Below, in pieces: positions 37,510-47,432 of a stretch of DNA of 64,000 nt; positions within the stretch are counted from its first letter, which is position 1, and the number at the start of each line of letters is the position of its first letter. A program made the translations under genes and the position numbers. The stretch lies in NCBI GenBank assembly GCA_937915545.1, contig CALGIJ010000026.1, positions 37,008 through 101,007 of the forward strand. Direction: 5' to 3'. The notes beneath the pieces are model-generated. The model made no database searches and had not been told where the DNA came from. It was given only the letters and a program-made list of their open reading frames with translations. This DNA is from an uncultured Desulfobacterales bacterium. GTDB taxonomy: Bacteria > Desulfobacterota > Desulfobulbia > Desulfobulbales > Desulfocapsaceae.

Positions 37510-38508
37510 TCAGTATTTTTCGAGCACCCCGGCGTCAAATGATGGAAATTCAGGAGTTTCGCCATCTCCCGCGATCTCTTTGTAGTGGCTTAGCGCGGCG
37601 GCCAGGGCGTCGCATACGCGACGAGCCAGCTGTGGTGGCGACAGCACCCGGGCCATAGCGCCATACTGCAGGATGCGCATCACCAGTTCGCGGTCGTCGC
37701 CCACCGGCAGCTCGACGAGCAGCCCCTCCTGTACTTCCCGCATCACCTGGTCGCGGTGCCAGTGCTGTCGCGCCACCAGGTCGGCGGCGGTGGAGGTGAA
37801 GAGGATGGTCGCCCGGTAGCGCGGCGGCCCCTGGAAGATGCCGAAGGACTGCAGCAGCTCGTCGGGGTCGAACTTCAGCTCCCCTGGCACGGGGCTGGCG
37901 GCGACCTCGGCCCGCCTCACCCGGGCGAGGTGAAAGAGGCGGCGGTCGTGGCGCAGCTGGCAGTAGGCGTAGAGATACCAGCGCCCCTGGTGGTTGACCA
38001 GCTGCAAGGGAGCCGCCATGCGGCTGGTGACGGCGCCGCCGATGGAGCGGTAGACAAGGGACAGCATCTGTCGGCGGGCCAGGGCCTCGACCACCGCCTC
38101 GAAGACCTTGGGGTCGATCTCCTCCGCCTCGATCCACTGGCAGTGCAGGGAGTCGGAGATCTCCCGGTAGGGCGGGGCGATCAGCGACGACAGGCGTTTC
38201 TCCAGGCGTCGCACCTCGGGCAGGCCGCCCAGGCCGGCCTGATGCGCCAGCCGGTTGAGCATGGCGAGAAGCAGGACGAGGCGTGGGCTCTCGGCGAAGG
38301 GGAGGTGAAAATCGTCGCCCTCGTAGCGATAGCCGTATCGTCTGCTGTCGTAGACCAGGGGGGCAAGCAGGCGGTCGCGCAGGTAGGCGATGTCGCGCTT
38401 GGCGGTGGCCGGCGAGATTTCGAAGGCGGCGGCGATGGAGCTGGCGTTGGGGAAGGCGTTGCGGCGGATCTCGCGGTCGAAGAAGAAGATCCGCTCGAGC
38501 AGGCTCAT
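37510..38508 (-). CDS. WYL-domain transcriptional regulator (HTH plus WYL)
   Basis: 332 residues. N-terminal DeoR-type helix-turn-helix (ASSIAAAFEISPATAKRDIAYLRDRL), a middle WYL domain (YRSIGGAVTSRMAAPLQLVNHQGRWYLYAYCQLRHDRRLFHLARV) and a C-terminal WCX-like part (YRATILFTSTAADLVARQ). WYL domains bind small molecules or nucleic acid ends and often regulate stress or defence loci. It starts 6 bp after the rpoN stop, so it is probably co-transcribed with lptA-lptB-rpoN. Confidence 0.92.
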   Translation of the reverse strand: MSLLERIFFFDREIRRNAFPNASSIAAAFEISPATAKRDIAYLRDRLLAPLVYDSRRYGYRYEGDDFHLPFAESPRLVLLLAMLNRLAHQAGLGGLPEVRRLEKRLSSLIAPPYREISDSLHCQWIEAEEIDPKVFEAVVEALARRQMLSLVYRSIGGAVTSRMAAPLQLVNHQGRWYLYAYCQLRHDRRLFHLARVRRAEVAASPVPGELKFDPDELLQSFGIFQGPPRYRATILFTSTAADLVARQHWHRDQVMREVQEGLLVELPVGDDRELVMRILQYGAMARVLSPPQLARRVCDALAAALSHYKEIAGDGETPEFPSFDAGVLEKY

Positions 38509-38514
38509 GCCTGG

Positions 38515-39993
38515 CTACCTCGCGTGGCGGCGATGCTTGACCGGCAGGATCTTCATCTGCTCGCGGTACTTGGCGACGGTACGTCGGGCGATGCGGATGT
38601 TGTCCGCGGCGAGTTTTTCGGAGATGGCGTTGTCACTCAGCGGGTCGTTCTTGTCTTCTTCCTGGATCATCTTGCGGATCATGGTCTTGATCGACTCGGC
38701 GGCCATGTCGTCGTCGCCGTCGCGGCTGATCGCGGTGGAGAAGAAGTACTTGAGCTCGTAGATGCCCTGGGGGGTGTGCACGTATTTGTTGGAGGTCACC
38801 CGGCTGACCGTCGACTCGTGCATCTCGATGTCGTCGGCGACGTCCTTGAGGATGAGCGGGCGGAGGTGGGCCGGGCCGCGCTCGAAGAAGTCGTGCTGGA
38901 AGCGGAGGATGCTCTCCATCACCCGGTAGATGGTGCGCTGCCGCTGGTAGAGGGACTTGATGAACCAGTCGGCGTTCTTGAGCTTGTCCTGGATGTACTG
39001 GCGCGACTCCCTGGCCAGGGTCTTGTCCTTCTTGAGCATCTCCTGGTAAAGCGTCGACAGCTTGAGACGCGGCAGGTCGTCGTCGTTGAGCTGGATGACG
39101 TACTCGCCGTCGACCTTGCGCACATAGACGTCGGGGACGATGTAGTTGGTGGCCTCGTTGGAGAAGGGCAGGCCGGGGTAGGGGGTGAGCTCGGCGACGA
39201 TGAAGTTCACCGCCCGCTCGAGTTCCGGCTTCTTACGACCGGTCTCCCTGGCGAGGGCCTTGTAGTTGCGGGTCTCGAGCAGCGGAAGGTGGTGCAGGAC
39301 GATCTCCGCCGCCAGGCTGTCGCCCTTGCCGAGACGCTCCAGCTGCAGAAAGAGGGACTCGCTGACGTCGCGCGCGGCGATGCCCGGCGGGTCGAGTTCC
39401 TGGATGACCTCGAGGACGTACTCGGCGTCGTCGCGGCTGCAGCCGGTCTCCGCCATGATTTTTTCGAGGTCGACCTCGAGAAAGCCGTAGCGGTTGAGAT
39501 TGCCGACGATGTATTGGGCGATCTCCCACTCCGCCGGGTCGAGGTTGCTGTGCGCCAGCTGCCAGTTGAGGTAGGCGCTGAGGCCGGGCTTTTCGGAGAT
39601 GAAGTCGAACTGCGAGGGGGCGTCTTCCTGGGGGATCTCGCGGGTGAAGGAGAAGTTCGACTCGTAGGGGCTGTCGCCGCCGCCTTCGTAGAGATTGGTG
39701 TAGTCGTCCCAGTTGATCTCGGTCAGTCCCTCGCTGACCTTGACGCTCTCGGTCACCTCCGGCTCCGGGGCGGGGAGGGTCTCTTCGGCGGTGGAGGAGA
39801 GGGAAAAAGAGGGCTCCAGAGTCTCCGGGGTAGAGAGGTCCTCCTCGAGGGCGGGGTTTTGTTCGATTTCGGCCTGGAGGGCGTCGGAGAGCTCGAGCCG
39901 GTTGAGCTGCAGCAGCTTGATGGCCTGACGCAGCTGCTGGGTCATCACCAGTTTCTGCGCCAGTTTGAGCTGTTGTTTGAGTTCCAGGGCCAT
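38515..39993 (-). CDS. rpoN: RNA polymerase sigma-54 factor RpoN
   Basis: 492 residues from the ATG at 39991-39993. Region I begins MALELKQQLKLAQKLVMTQQLRQAIKLLQL, followed by an acidic region II, the core-binding domain (QLAHSNLDPAEWEIAQYIVGNLN), the helix-turn-helix (MHESTVSRVTSNKYV) and the RpoN box (ARRTVAKYREQMKILP). Directs transcription from -24/-12 promoters with enhancer-binding ATPases. Downstream of lptB at 13 bp, the conserved lptAB-rpoN order. Confidence 0.97.
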   Translation of the reverse strand: MALELKQQLKLAQKLVMTQQLRQAIKLLQLNRLELSDALQAEIEQNPALEEDLSTPETLEPSFSLSSTAEETLPAPEPEVTESVKVSEGLTEINWDDYTNLYEGGGDSPYESNFSFTREIPQEDAPSQFDFISEKPGLSAYLNWQLAHSNLDPAEWEIAQYIVGNLNRYGFLEVDLEKIMAETGCSRDDAEYVLEVIQELDPPGIAARDVSESLFLQLERLGKGDSLAAEIVLHHLPLLETRNYKALARETGRKKPELERAVNFIVAELTPYPGLPFSNEATNYIVPDVYVRKVDGEYVIQLNDDDLPRLKLSTLYQEMLKKDKTLARESRQYIQDKLKNADWFIKSLYQRQRTIYRVMESILRFQHDFFERGPAHLRPLILKDVADDIEMHESTVSRVTSNKYVHTPQGIYELKYFFSTAISRDGDDDMAAESIKTMIRKMIQEEDKNDPLSDNAISEKLAADNIRIARRTVAKYREQMKILPVKHRRHAR

Positions 39994-40006
39994 AGGGGTT
40001 CGGGGA

Positions 40007-40729
<723 letters not shown>

Positions 40730-40780
40730 GAAGCTCTTGGGCGTCGGTGGCGGCCTTCTCCGGTGTGTTCGGGGGACGAA

Positions 40781-41365
40781 TCAGTTCTGCAGGATGGTCA
40801 TGTTGACCCGGGAGGGCTTCTTCTTGTCGCTGTCGCCGCTGCCGGCGGTGGTCGCCTTGCTGCCGCCGACGACCTCGGAGCGGCCTTCGTCGAGATAGTA
40901 GATGATCTTGTCGCCGCTGACCATGTTCTGTCCCTGCCAGGCCTTGGCGTTATCAGTCAGTATAACCTGTCTCTCCTTGGAGAGATAGACCATTTTTTTG
41001 CCGGTGCCGAGCCACTCGCCGCGGGAAACCTCGACGTTGCCGACGCAGATGAGCTTCTCCACCTGCTGCGAGGTCTTCTTCTCGGCCTGCGCGGCGGGCT
41101 TTTTCTTGTCCTTGCCGCCCTTGGGGCCGCTGTCGAGCTCGTGATAGAAGACGGTCATCTCGTCGGCGCGGATGCGCACATCGCCCTGCTTGGCGTCGAC
41201 GTCGCCGGAGAAGACCACCGAGTTGGACTTCTCGGTGGAGGTCATGCGGTTCGACTCGATATGGATCGGCGCTTCGGCGGCCCGCGCCGCCCAGGGCAGG
41301 GCGAGGGCGAGGAGGAGCATGGCGGCGGACGAAAACGAAAGAATATTGCGAACCCTGTGTGTCAT
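40781..41365 (-). CDS. lptA: LPS transport periplasmic protein LptA (OstA domain)
   Basis: 194 residues from the ATG at 41363-41365. Signal peptide (AMLLLALALPWAARA) then the OstA domain: IHIESNRMTSTEKSNSVVFSG, GDVRIRADEMTVFYHE, LICVGNVEVSRGEWLGTGKKMVY. A Lys-rich insert (GGKDKKKPAAQAEKK) interrupts the domain. It bridges LPS across the periplasm. lptC, often just upstream, is not present: argB is divergent instead. Confidence 0.92.
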   Translation of the reverse strand: MTHRVRNILSFSSAAMLLLALALPWAARAAEAPIHIESNRMTSTEKSNSVVFSGDVDAKQGDVRIRADEMTVFYHELDSGPKGGKDKKKPAAQAEKKTSQQVEKLICVGNVEVSRGEWLGTGKKMVYLSKERQVILTDNAKAWQGQNMVSGDKIIYYLDEGRSEVVGGSKATTAGSGDSDKKKPSRVNMTILQN

Positions 41366-41417
41366 CGGGTCGACCCTCCGGGGGAGAAAGAGACGGCGCT
41401 GCGGTTTACGGAGCCCC

Positions 41418-41446
41418 ATGGTAGCGTAAAGGTACGGAAATGTAAA
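41418..41446 (-). promoter_or_regulatory. Sigma-70-type promoter of lptA-lptB-rpoN
   Basis: On the minus strand TTTACA (41446-41441) and TACCAT (41423-41418) are 17 bp apart, about 50 bp upstream of the lptA start. Confidence 0.5.
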
Positions 41447-41514
41447 GCCATGGTATGGGCCTGGCGGGCAAAGAGTGCTTTACTTGGCGGGGGCGAGCCG
41501 GTACAATACGTCGC

Positions 41515-41539
41515 GCCGCAGCCTCGCTGAGGCTGCGGC
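41515..41539. promoter_or_regulatory. Perfect 11-bp hairpin in the argB leader / lptA-argB intergenic region
   Basis: GCCGCAGCCTC and GAGGCTGCGGC flank a 3-nt loop. It lies 61 bp upstream of argB and upstream of the lptA promoter. It could be a regulator site or a leader hairpin. No T-run follows, so it is not a standard terminator. Confidence 0.45.
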
Positions 41540-41599
41540 TATTTGGCTGTAATTACGTACTATACTAACAACTGTCGCCGATATCGGAAGGGGGGCGTG

Positions 41600-42496
41600 G
41601 TGAAAACCGTCGAGGAATGTATCAGGAAGGCCAAGGTGCTCATCGAGGCCTTGCCCTATATGCAGGAATTCAGGAATAAAACCGTGGTCATCAAATATGG
41701 CGGCCATGCCATGGTCGACGACCACCTCAAGCGCCAATTCGCCCTCGACGTCATCCTCCTCAAGCAGATCGGCATCAACCCGGTCATCGTCCACGGTGGC
41801 GGGCCGCAGATCAATCAGCTGCTCGACCGCCTCGGTATCCAGCCCAGCTACGTGCAGGGCATGCGCGTCACCGACGGCGCGACCATGGACGTGGTGGAGA
41901 TGGTGCTGGTGGGCCAGGTCAACAAGCAGATCGTCGGGCTGATCAACCACTGCGGCGGCAAGGCGGTGGGGCTGTCCGGCCGCGACGGCGACCTGGTCTG
42001 CGCCGAGAAGATGACCGTGCCGGCGAAAAAGAGCGACACGACGGCCGAGACGGTGCCGGAGCTCATCGACCTCGGCCGCGTCGGCCAGGTCACCGCTATC
42101 AACACCGGCGTGCTGGAGAGCCTCAGCCGCAACGACTTCATCCCGGTGATCGCCCCGGTGGGGGTCGGTGAAGACGGTCAGGCCTTCAACATCAACGCCG
42201 ACCTGGTCGCCGGGGCCATTGCCGGCGCCCTGGCGGCGGAGAAGCTCATCCTGCTCACCGATGTCGCCGGCGTCAAGGACAAGAACGGCGAGCTCATCTC
42301 CACGCTGCCCCAGGGGCGGCTGGCGGATCTCATCGACGACGGCACCATCGTCGGCGGGATGATCCCCAAGGTGCGCTGCTGCGAGGAGGCGCTGCGCCAG
42401 GGCGTGGCCAAGACCTATATCGTCGACGGGCGGGTCGAGCACTCGATCCTGCTGGAAATGTTTACCCGGGAAGGGGTGGGAACGGAGATCTACTGA
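41600..42496 (+). CDS. argB: Acetylglutamate kinase
   Basis: About 298 residues. The GTG at 41600 follows a purine-rich GGAAGGGGGG site and gives the normal N-terminus VKTVEECIRKAKVLIEALPYM; a GTG three bases earlier is equally possible. Kinase motifs: KTVVIKYGGHAM, VHGGGPQIN, VGLSGRDGDLV, NINADLVAGAIA and the C-terminal GGMIPKV with YIVDGRVEHSILLEMFT. The N-terminal helix is characteristic of arginine-inhibited hexameric enzymes. It phosphorylates N-acetylglutamate. Stop overlaps argD (TGATG). Confidence 0.96.
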   Translation: MKTVEECIRKAKVLIEALPYMQEFRNKTVVIKYGGHAMVDDHLKRQFALDVILLKQIGINPVIVHGGGPQINQLLDRLGIQPSYVQGMRVTDGATMDVVEMVLVGQVNKQIVGLINHCGGKAVGLSGRDGDLVCAEKMTVPAKKSDTTAETVPELIDLGRVGQVTAINTGVLESLSRNDFIPVIAPVGVGEDGQAFNINADLVAGAIAGALAAEKLILLTDVAGVKDKNGELISTLPQGRLADLIDDGTIVGGMIPKVRCCEEALRQGVAKTYIVDGRVEHSILLEMFTREGVGTEIY

Positions 42497-43698
42497 TGGA
42501 AACGTGCAGCAATGCGGAGTGGAAGGAGCGGGGCGACAAGGTCTTTGTCGGCACCTACAGCAGGTACCCGGCGGCCATGGTCAGCGGCAGCGGCTGTCGC
42601 CTGGTCGACGCCGATGGCAAGGAATATCTCGACTTCCTGTCGGGGATTGCCGTCTGTATCCTCGGCCACTGCCACCCGGCGGTGAGCGCGGCAATCGCCG
42701 CCCAGGCGAGCCGCCTCGTCCATGTCTCCAACCTCTACTATACCGAGCCCCAGGTGCGGCTGGCCGAGATGCTCGTCGCCAACAGCTTCGCCGACAAGGT
42801 GTTCTTCTGCAACAGCGGCGCCGAGGCCAACGAGGCGGCGATCAAGCTGGCGCGCATCGCCGGCGGGGCTGGGCGCTATCAGGTTATCAGCCTCTCCGGC
42901 TCCTTCCACGGCCGAACCCTGGCCACCGTCGCCGCCACCGGGCAGAGCAAGTTCCACAAGGGCTTCGAGCCCCTGCCCGAGGGCTTTGTCCATGCCCCCT
43001 TCGGGGACCTCGACGGGCTCGCCGGGCTGATCTCCGAGAAGACCTGCGCCGTGCTCTGCGAGCCGATGCAGGGCGAGGGCGGCGTGCGGCCGCTCGATGG
43101 CGCTTACCTGCGCGGCATCAGGGAGCTGTGCGACCGGCACCGCCTGCTGCTCATCTTCGACGAGATCCAGACCGGCATGGGGCGCACCGGCACCCTCTTC
43201 GCCTACCAGCAGCTGGGGGTGACTCCGGACATCATCACCCTCGCCAAGGGCCTCGGCAACGGACTGCCGATCGGCGCCATGATGGCCCGCGCCGAGACTG
43301 CCGCCGCCTTCACCCCCGGCACCCACGCCTCGACCTTCGGCGGCAACCCGGTGGCATCGGCGGCCGCCGTCGCCACCATGGAGGTCCTCCTCGCCAATGG
43401 CTTCCTCCCCCGGGTGGAGGAGACCGGCCTCTACCTGCGCGGGCGCTTGAGCGAGCTGGCGCAGCGCTTCCCGCAGCATATCGTCGCCGTGCGCGGCATG
43501 GGCCTGCTGCTCGGGGCGGTGCTCAGCGAGTCGACGGCGGCGCAGGGGACGGCGATCGTCAACAGGATGTTCGAGCGCGGCTATCTGCTCAATTTCGCTG
43601 GCAACGTCGCCCTGCGTTTCGCCCCGCCGCTGGTGGTCGAACGAGGCGATATCGACACGATGATCGCCGCCCTGGCCGAGGTGCTGGCGGAGCTGTAG
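42496..43698 (+). CDS. argD: Acetylornithine aminotransferase
   Basis: 400 residues, class III PLP aminotransferase. YPAAMVSGSGCRLVDADGKEYLDFLSG at the N-terminus, FCNSGAEANEAAIKLAR, LSGSFHGRTLA, LLIFDEIQTGMGRTG, and the PLP-lysine segment DIITLAKGLGNGLPIGAM. It makes N-acetylornithine and may also serve succinyl-diaminopimelate. Overlaps argB by one base. Confidence 0.96.
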   Translation: METCSNAEWKERGDKVFVGTYSRYPAAMVSGSGCRLVDADGKEYLDFLSGIAVCILGHCHPAVSAAIAAQASRLVHVSNLYYTEPQVRLAEMLVANSFADKVFFCNSGAEANEAAIKLARIAGGAGRYQVISLSGSFHGRTLATVAATGQSKFHKGFEPLPEGFVHAPFGDLDGLAGLISEKTCAVLCEPMQGEGGVRPLDGAYLRGIRELCDRHRLLLIFDEIQTGMGRTGTLFAYQQLGVTPDIITLAKGLGNGLPIGAMMARAETAAAFTPGTHASTFGGNPVASAAAVATMEVLLANGFLPRVEETGLYLRGRLSELAQRFPQHIVAVRGMGLLLGAVLSESTAAQGTAIVNRMFERGYLLNFAGNVALRFAPPLVVERGDIDTMIAALAEVLAEL

Positions 43699-43703
43699 AA
43701 AAG

Positions 43704-43725
43704 CGGCCGCCCCCGAGGGCGGCCG
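43704..43725 (+). terminator. Hairpin between argD and argF
   Basis: A perfect 9-bp GC stem (43704-43712 / 43717-43725) with a 4-nt loop sits directly after the argD stop. The sequence after it (GGAAAATGTTTTG) is only mildly T-rich, so termination is probably partial. Confidence 0.5.
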
Positions 43726-43735
43726 GGAAAATGTT

Positions 43736-43764
43736 TTGCAAATCGCCAGCCTTTTAGGTAAAAA
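43736..43764 (+). promoter_or_regulatory. Internal promoter upstream of argF
   Basis: TTGCAA at 43736-43741 and TAAAAA at 43759-43764 are 17 bp apart in a locally A/T-rich patch within GC-rich surroundings, about 85 bp before the argF start. It would let argF and later genes be transcribed independently of argBD. Confidence 0.5.
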
Positions 43765-43849
43765 TTACTTCTTTCTCCCCGATATTTGCGGATGGGCCGA
43801 AGGGGAGAGGGTCGGGGGGTGCCCCCACATCCTTGGCGAGGTGCGCAAG

Positions 43850-44782
43850 GTGCCGAAACATTTCAGATCGTTACAGGATTTCAATCGCCAGGAGCTGCAG
43901 GCGCTGATCGACCGGGCCATGGTGCTCAAGCAGGAAAAGCGGGCCGGCGTCATCCACCAGCAGCTGCGTGGCAAGACCGTCGGCCTGATCTTCGAAAAAC
44001 CGTCGACGCGGACCAGGGTTTCCTTCGAGGCGGCCATGTACGGCCTCGGCGGCCAAGTCATCTTCCTCTCCGGTCGCGATACTCAGCTGGCGCGTTCCGA
44101 GCCGCTCAAAGACATGTCGCGGGTGATGTCGCGCTATGTCGACGGCATGGTGGTGCGCACCTTCGGCCAGGAAGTGGTCGAGGAACTGGCCGCCTACGCC
44201 ACGGTGCCGGTGATCAATGCCCTCACCGACCTGCACCACCCCTGCCAGGTGCTGAGCGACATCATGACGGTCATCGAGCAGAAGGGGCCGATCGCCGAGC
44301 GAACCATCGCCTGGGTGGGCGATGGCAACAACATGGCCAATTCCTGGATCCAGGCGGCAGCCATCTTCGGTTTCCGCCTCGTTCTCGCCTGCCCCGAAGG
44401 CTACGAGCCGAACGAGGAGATCCTCGCAGCCGCGAGAGCGGTGGCGACGCGGCCGATCGTCCTCGGTCACGATCCTCGGGCGGCGGTGGCCGAGGCCGAC
44501 GTCATCAATGTCGACGTCTGGGCCTCGATGGGCATGGAGGCCGAGGCTGAGGAGCGGTTACGGGTATTCAGCCGCTTCCAGCTCGACGACGCCCTGCTCC
44601 TTGCCGCTCCGGTGGAGGCCATCGTCCTGCACTGCCTCCCCGCCCACCGCGGCGAGGAGATCACCGAAGAGGTGCTCGAGAGTGCGCGCTGTGTCGCCTT
44701 CGACCAGGCGGAAAACAAGATGCATATCCACAAGGCGATCCTGGAGAGCCTCCTCGGTTCTTCCCAGGCCCTGCCCCGATAA
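43850..44782 (+). CDS. argF: Ornithine carbamoyltransferase
   Basis: 310 residues from a GTG at 43850, giving the usual N-terminus PKHFRSLQDF. Carbamoyl-phosphate motif EKPSTRTRVSFEAAM, DLHHPCQVLSDIMTV, WVGDGNNMANSWIQAA, VDVWASMGMEAE and the ornithine-binding HCLPAHRGEEITEEVLE. Converts ornithine to citrulline. A longer in-frame reading upstream to 43736 is unlike the family. Confidence 0.95.
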   Translation: MPKHFRSLQDFNRQELQALIDRAMVLKQEKRAGVIHQQLRGKTVGLIFEKPSTRTRVSFEAAMYGLGGQVIFLSGRDTQLARSEPLKDMSRVMSRYVDGMVVRTFGQEVVEELAAYATVPVINALTDLHHPCQVLSDIMTVIEQKGPIAERTIAWVGDGNNMANSWIQAAAIFGFRLVLACPEGYEPNEEILAAARAVATRPIVLGHDPRAAVAEADVINVDVWASMGMEAEAEERLRVFSRFQLDDALLLAAPVEAIVLHCLPAHRGEEITEEVLESARCVAFDQAENKMHIHKAILESLLGSSQALPR

Positions 44783-44813
44783 ACCCAATCTCCCGTGAAC
44801 GTGAGGTTTCTTC

Positions 44814-46019
44814 ATGAGTGTCGATAAAATAGTTCTCGCCTACTCCGGCGGTCTCGATACCTCGGTCATTCTCAAGTGGCTGGCCGAGGAATACCAGTGC
44901 CCGATCATCGCCTACTCTGCCGACATCGGCCAGGAGGAGGACTGGGATGCGGTGCGCCGCAAGGGGCTGGCCACCGGCGCCGAGAAGGTCATCGTCTCCG
45001 ACCTCAAGAAGGTCTTTGTCGAGGAGTATATCTACCCCGCCTTCCGCGCCAACGCCATCTATGAGGGCTCCTACCTCCTCGGCACCTCGCTGGCCCGGCC
45101 CTTGATCGCCAAGGAGCAGGTGCGCATCGCCCAGGCCGAGGGGGCCGACGCCGTCAGCCACGGGGCTACCGGCAAGGGCAACGACCAGGTGCGTTTCGAG
45201 CTCGCCTACATCGCCCTGGCGCCCGCGCTCAAGATCATCGCCCCGTGGCGTGTCTGGGACCTCAACTCCCGGCAGAAGCTGGTGGAGTTCGCCAAGGCGC
45301 GCAACATCCCCGTGCCGGTGACCAAGGAGAAGCCCTACAGCTCCGACGAGAACCTGCTCCACATCAGCTTCGAGGGAGGCATTCTCGAAGAGCCGTGGAA
45401 CGAGCCCGACGAGGCCATGTTCAAGATGACCGTCTCCCCGGAGAAGGCCCCGGACAAGCCGACCTACCTCGAGATCACCTTCGCCGGCGGCAATGCCGTG
45501 GCCCTTGACGGGGTGGCCATGGAGCCGCTCGAGCTGTTCACCAGGCTCAACAAGCTGGGCGGGGCCAACGGCATCGGTCGCCTCGACCTGGTGGAGAACC
45601 GCTTCGTCGGCATGAAGTCGCACGGCGTCTACGAGACCCCGGGCGGCACCATCCTGCGCACCGCCCACCGCGACCTCGAGACCATCACCCTCGACCGCGA
45701 GGTGATGCGCATCCGCGACTCCCTCATCCCGCGCTATGCCGAGCTGATCTACAACGGCTTCTGGTTCTCGCCGGAGCGGGAGCTGCTGCAGAAGACCATG
45801 GACGAGACCCAGAAGACGGTCAACGGGGTGGTGCGCCTCAAACTCTACAAAGGCAACTGTACCCCGGTGGGACGGAAGTCCGAACAGTCCCTCTACCAGG
45901 TCAACTTCGCCACCTTCGAGGAAGATACGGTCTACAACCAGGGCGACGCCACCGGCTTCATCCGCCTCAATGGCCTGCGTCTCAAGATCAACGCCCTGCA
46001 GGGGCGCTGCAGCAAATAG
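44814..46019 (+). CDS. argG: Argininosuccinate synthase
   Basis: 401 residues. The ATP-binding PP-motif KIVLAYSGGLDTSVILKWL at the N-terminus, ADIGQEEDWDAVRRKGLATGAEKV, GATGKGNDQVRFELAY and YSSDENLLHISFEGGILEEP. It joins citrulline and aspartate. It follows argF by 31 bp and precedes argH by 9 bp. Confidence 0.97.
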   Translation: MSVDKIVLAYSGGLDTSVILKWLAEEYQCPIIAYSADIGQEEDWDAVRRKGLATGAEKVIVSDLKKVFVEEYIYPAFRANAIYEGSYLLGTSLARPLIAKEQVRIAQAEGADAVSHGATGKGNDQVRFELAYIALAPALKIIAPWRVWDLNSRQKLVEFAKARNIPVPVTKEKPYSSDENLLHISFEGGILEEPWNEPDEAMFKMTVSPEKAPDKPTYLEITFAGGNAVALDGVAMEPLELFTRLNKLGGANGIGRLDLVENRFVGMKSHGVYETPGGTILRTAHRDLETITLDREVMRIRDSLIPRYAELIYNGFWFSPERELLQKTMDETQKTVNGVVRLKLYKGNCTPVGRKSEQSLYQVNFATFEEDTVYNQGDATGFIRLNGLRLKINALQGRCSK

Positions 46020-46028
46020 GGCGGGGCG

Positions 46029-47429
46029 ATGAGCACGGAAAAGACAGCGGGTTCGCAGAAGATGTGGGGCGGTCGTTTCGGCGAGAATACCGCCGCCTCG
46101 GTGGAGGCCTTCACCGCCTCGATCCACTACGACAGCAGGCTGTACGCCTACGACATCGCCGGCAGCAAGGCCCATGCGGCCATGCTGGCCGCCAACGGCA
46201 TCCTCTCCGCCGAGGAGCTGGCGGCGATTACCGCCGGGCTGTCGGCCATCGAGGAGGAGATCGCCGCGGGCACCTTCCGCTTCCGCCGTGAGCTGGAAGA
46301 CATCCACATGAACATCGAGAAATCCCTGGTCGAGCGCATCGGCCCGGCAGGCGCCAAGCTGCACAGTGCCCGCAGCCGCAACGACCAGGTGGCCCTCGAC
46401 TTCAAGCTCTACCTGCGCGACCAGTGCGACCGCATGGTCACCCTGCTCGATGACATCCGCGGGGCCTTCGTCCGTCTGGCCGAGAAGTACCTCGGCAGCA
46501 TCATGCCCGGCTATACGCACCTGCAGCGGGCGCAGCCGGTGCTTGTCTCGCACCATATGCTGGCCTACTTCGAGATGTTCGGCCGTGACCGCAGCCGCAT
46601 CCGCGACTGTCGCGCCCGCCTCGACCTCTCGCCCCTCGGCGCCGCCGCCCTGGCCGGCAGCGGCCTGCCCATCGACCGCGAGCAGGTGGCCAGGGCGCTT
46701 GGCTTTGCCGGGGTGACCGCCAACTCCATGGACACCGTCGGCGACCGCGACTTCGCCATCGAGTTCACCAGCTGCTGCACCATGATCCAGCTGCATCTCT
46801 CGCGGCTGGCCGAGGAACTGGTGCTGTGGGCGAGCCAGGAGTTTGGCTTTGTCGATATCGCCGACCGCTTCTGCACCGGCTCGTCGATCATGCCGCAGAA
46901 GAAGAACCCCGACATTCCCGAGTTGATCCGCGGCAAGAGCGGCCGGGTGGTGGGCAGCCTGATGACCCTGATCACCTTGGTCAAGGGCCTGCCGCTCACC
47001 TACAACCGCGACATGCAGGAAGACAAGGAGCCGGTGTTCGACGCCGTCGATACCGTCAGCGCCTCGTTGGCGATCATGACCGAGCTGCTCGACAACCTGA
47101 CCTTCAATACGGGGCGCATGGAAGAGGCCACCGGCCGCGGCTGCATGACCGCCACCGACCTCGCCGACTACCTGGTGCTGAAAGGTGTGCCCTTCCGCGA
47201 GGCCCACGCCATCGTCGGCCGGGCCGTCGCACTCTGTCTGGCCAGGGACTGCGAGCTGCCCGATCTCGAGCTGAGCGAGCTGCGCGGTTTCTCGGAGAAA
47301 ATCGACGGCGACGTCTACGAAGTCCTGCGGGTCGAGGGTTCGGTGAACAGCCGGATTTCCACCGGGGGTACCAGTGTGCGGCGCGTCACGGAAGCGCTTC
47401 AGGCAGCGAAACAACAACTGGGGATATAG
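46029..47429 (+). CDS. argH: Argininosuccinate lyase
   Basis: 466 residues. Fumarase/aspartase superfamily signature GSSIMPQKKNPDIPELIRG, plus KMWGGRFGENTAASVEAFTAS, HSARSRNDQVALD and MPGYTHLQRAQPVLVSHH. It releases arginine and fumarate and ends the arginine pathway. It is followed by the lipoprotein gene at 3 bp. Confidence 0.97.
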   Translation: MSTEKTAGSQKMWGGRFGENTAASVEAFTASIHYDSRLYAYDIAGSKAHAAMLAANGILSAEELAAITAGLSAIEEEIAAGTFRFRRELEDIHMNIEKSLVERIGPAGAKLHSARSRNDQVALDFKLYLRDQCDRMVTLLDDIRGAFVRLAEKYLGSIMPGYTHLQRAQPVLVSHHMLAYFEMFGRDRSRIRDCRARLDLSPLGAAALAGSGLPIDREQVARALGFAGVTANSMDTVGDRDFAIEFTSCCTMIQLHLSRLAEELVLWASQEFGFVDIADRFCTGSSIMPQKKNPDIPELIRGKSGRVVGSLMTLITLVKGLPLTYNRDMQEDKEPVFDAVDTVSASLAIMTELLDNLTFNTGRMEEATGRGCMTATDLADYLVLKGVPFREAHAIVGRAVALCLARDCELPDLELSELRGFSEKIDGDVYEVLRVEGSVNSRISTGGTSVRRVTEALQAAKQQLGI

Positions 47430-47432
47430 ATA

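Noticed and set aside
44661..47417. A 918-codon open frame on the minus strand opposite argG and argH
   Set aside because: Antisense to two enzymes with intact signatures; low-complexity H/G/V/D/L composition.
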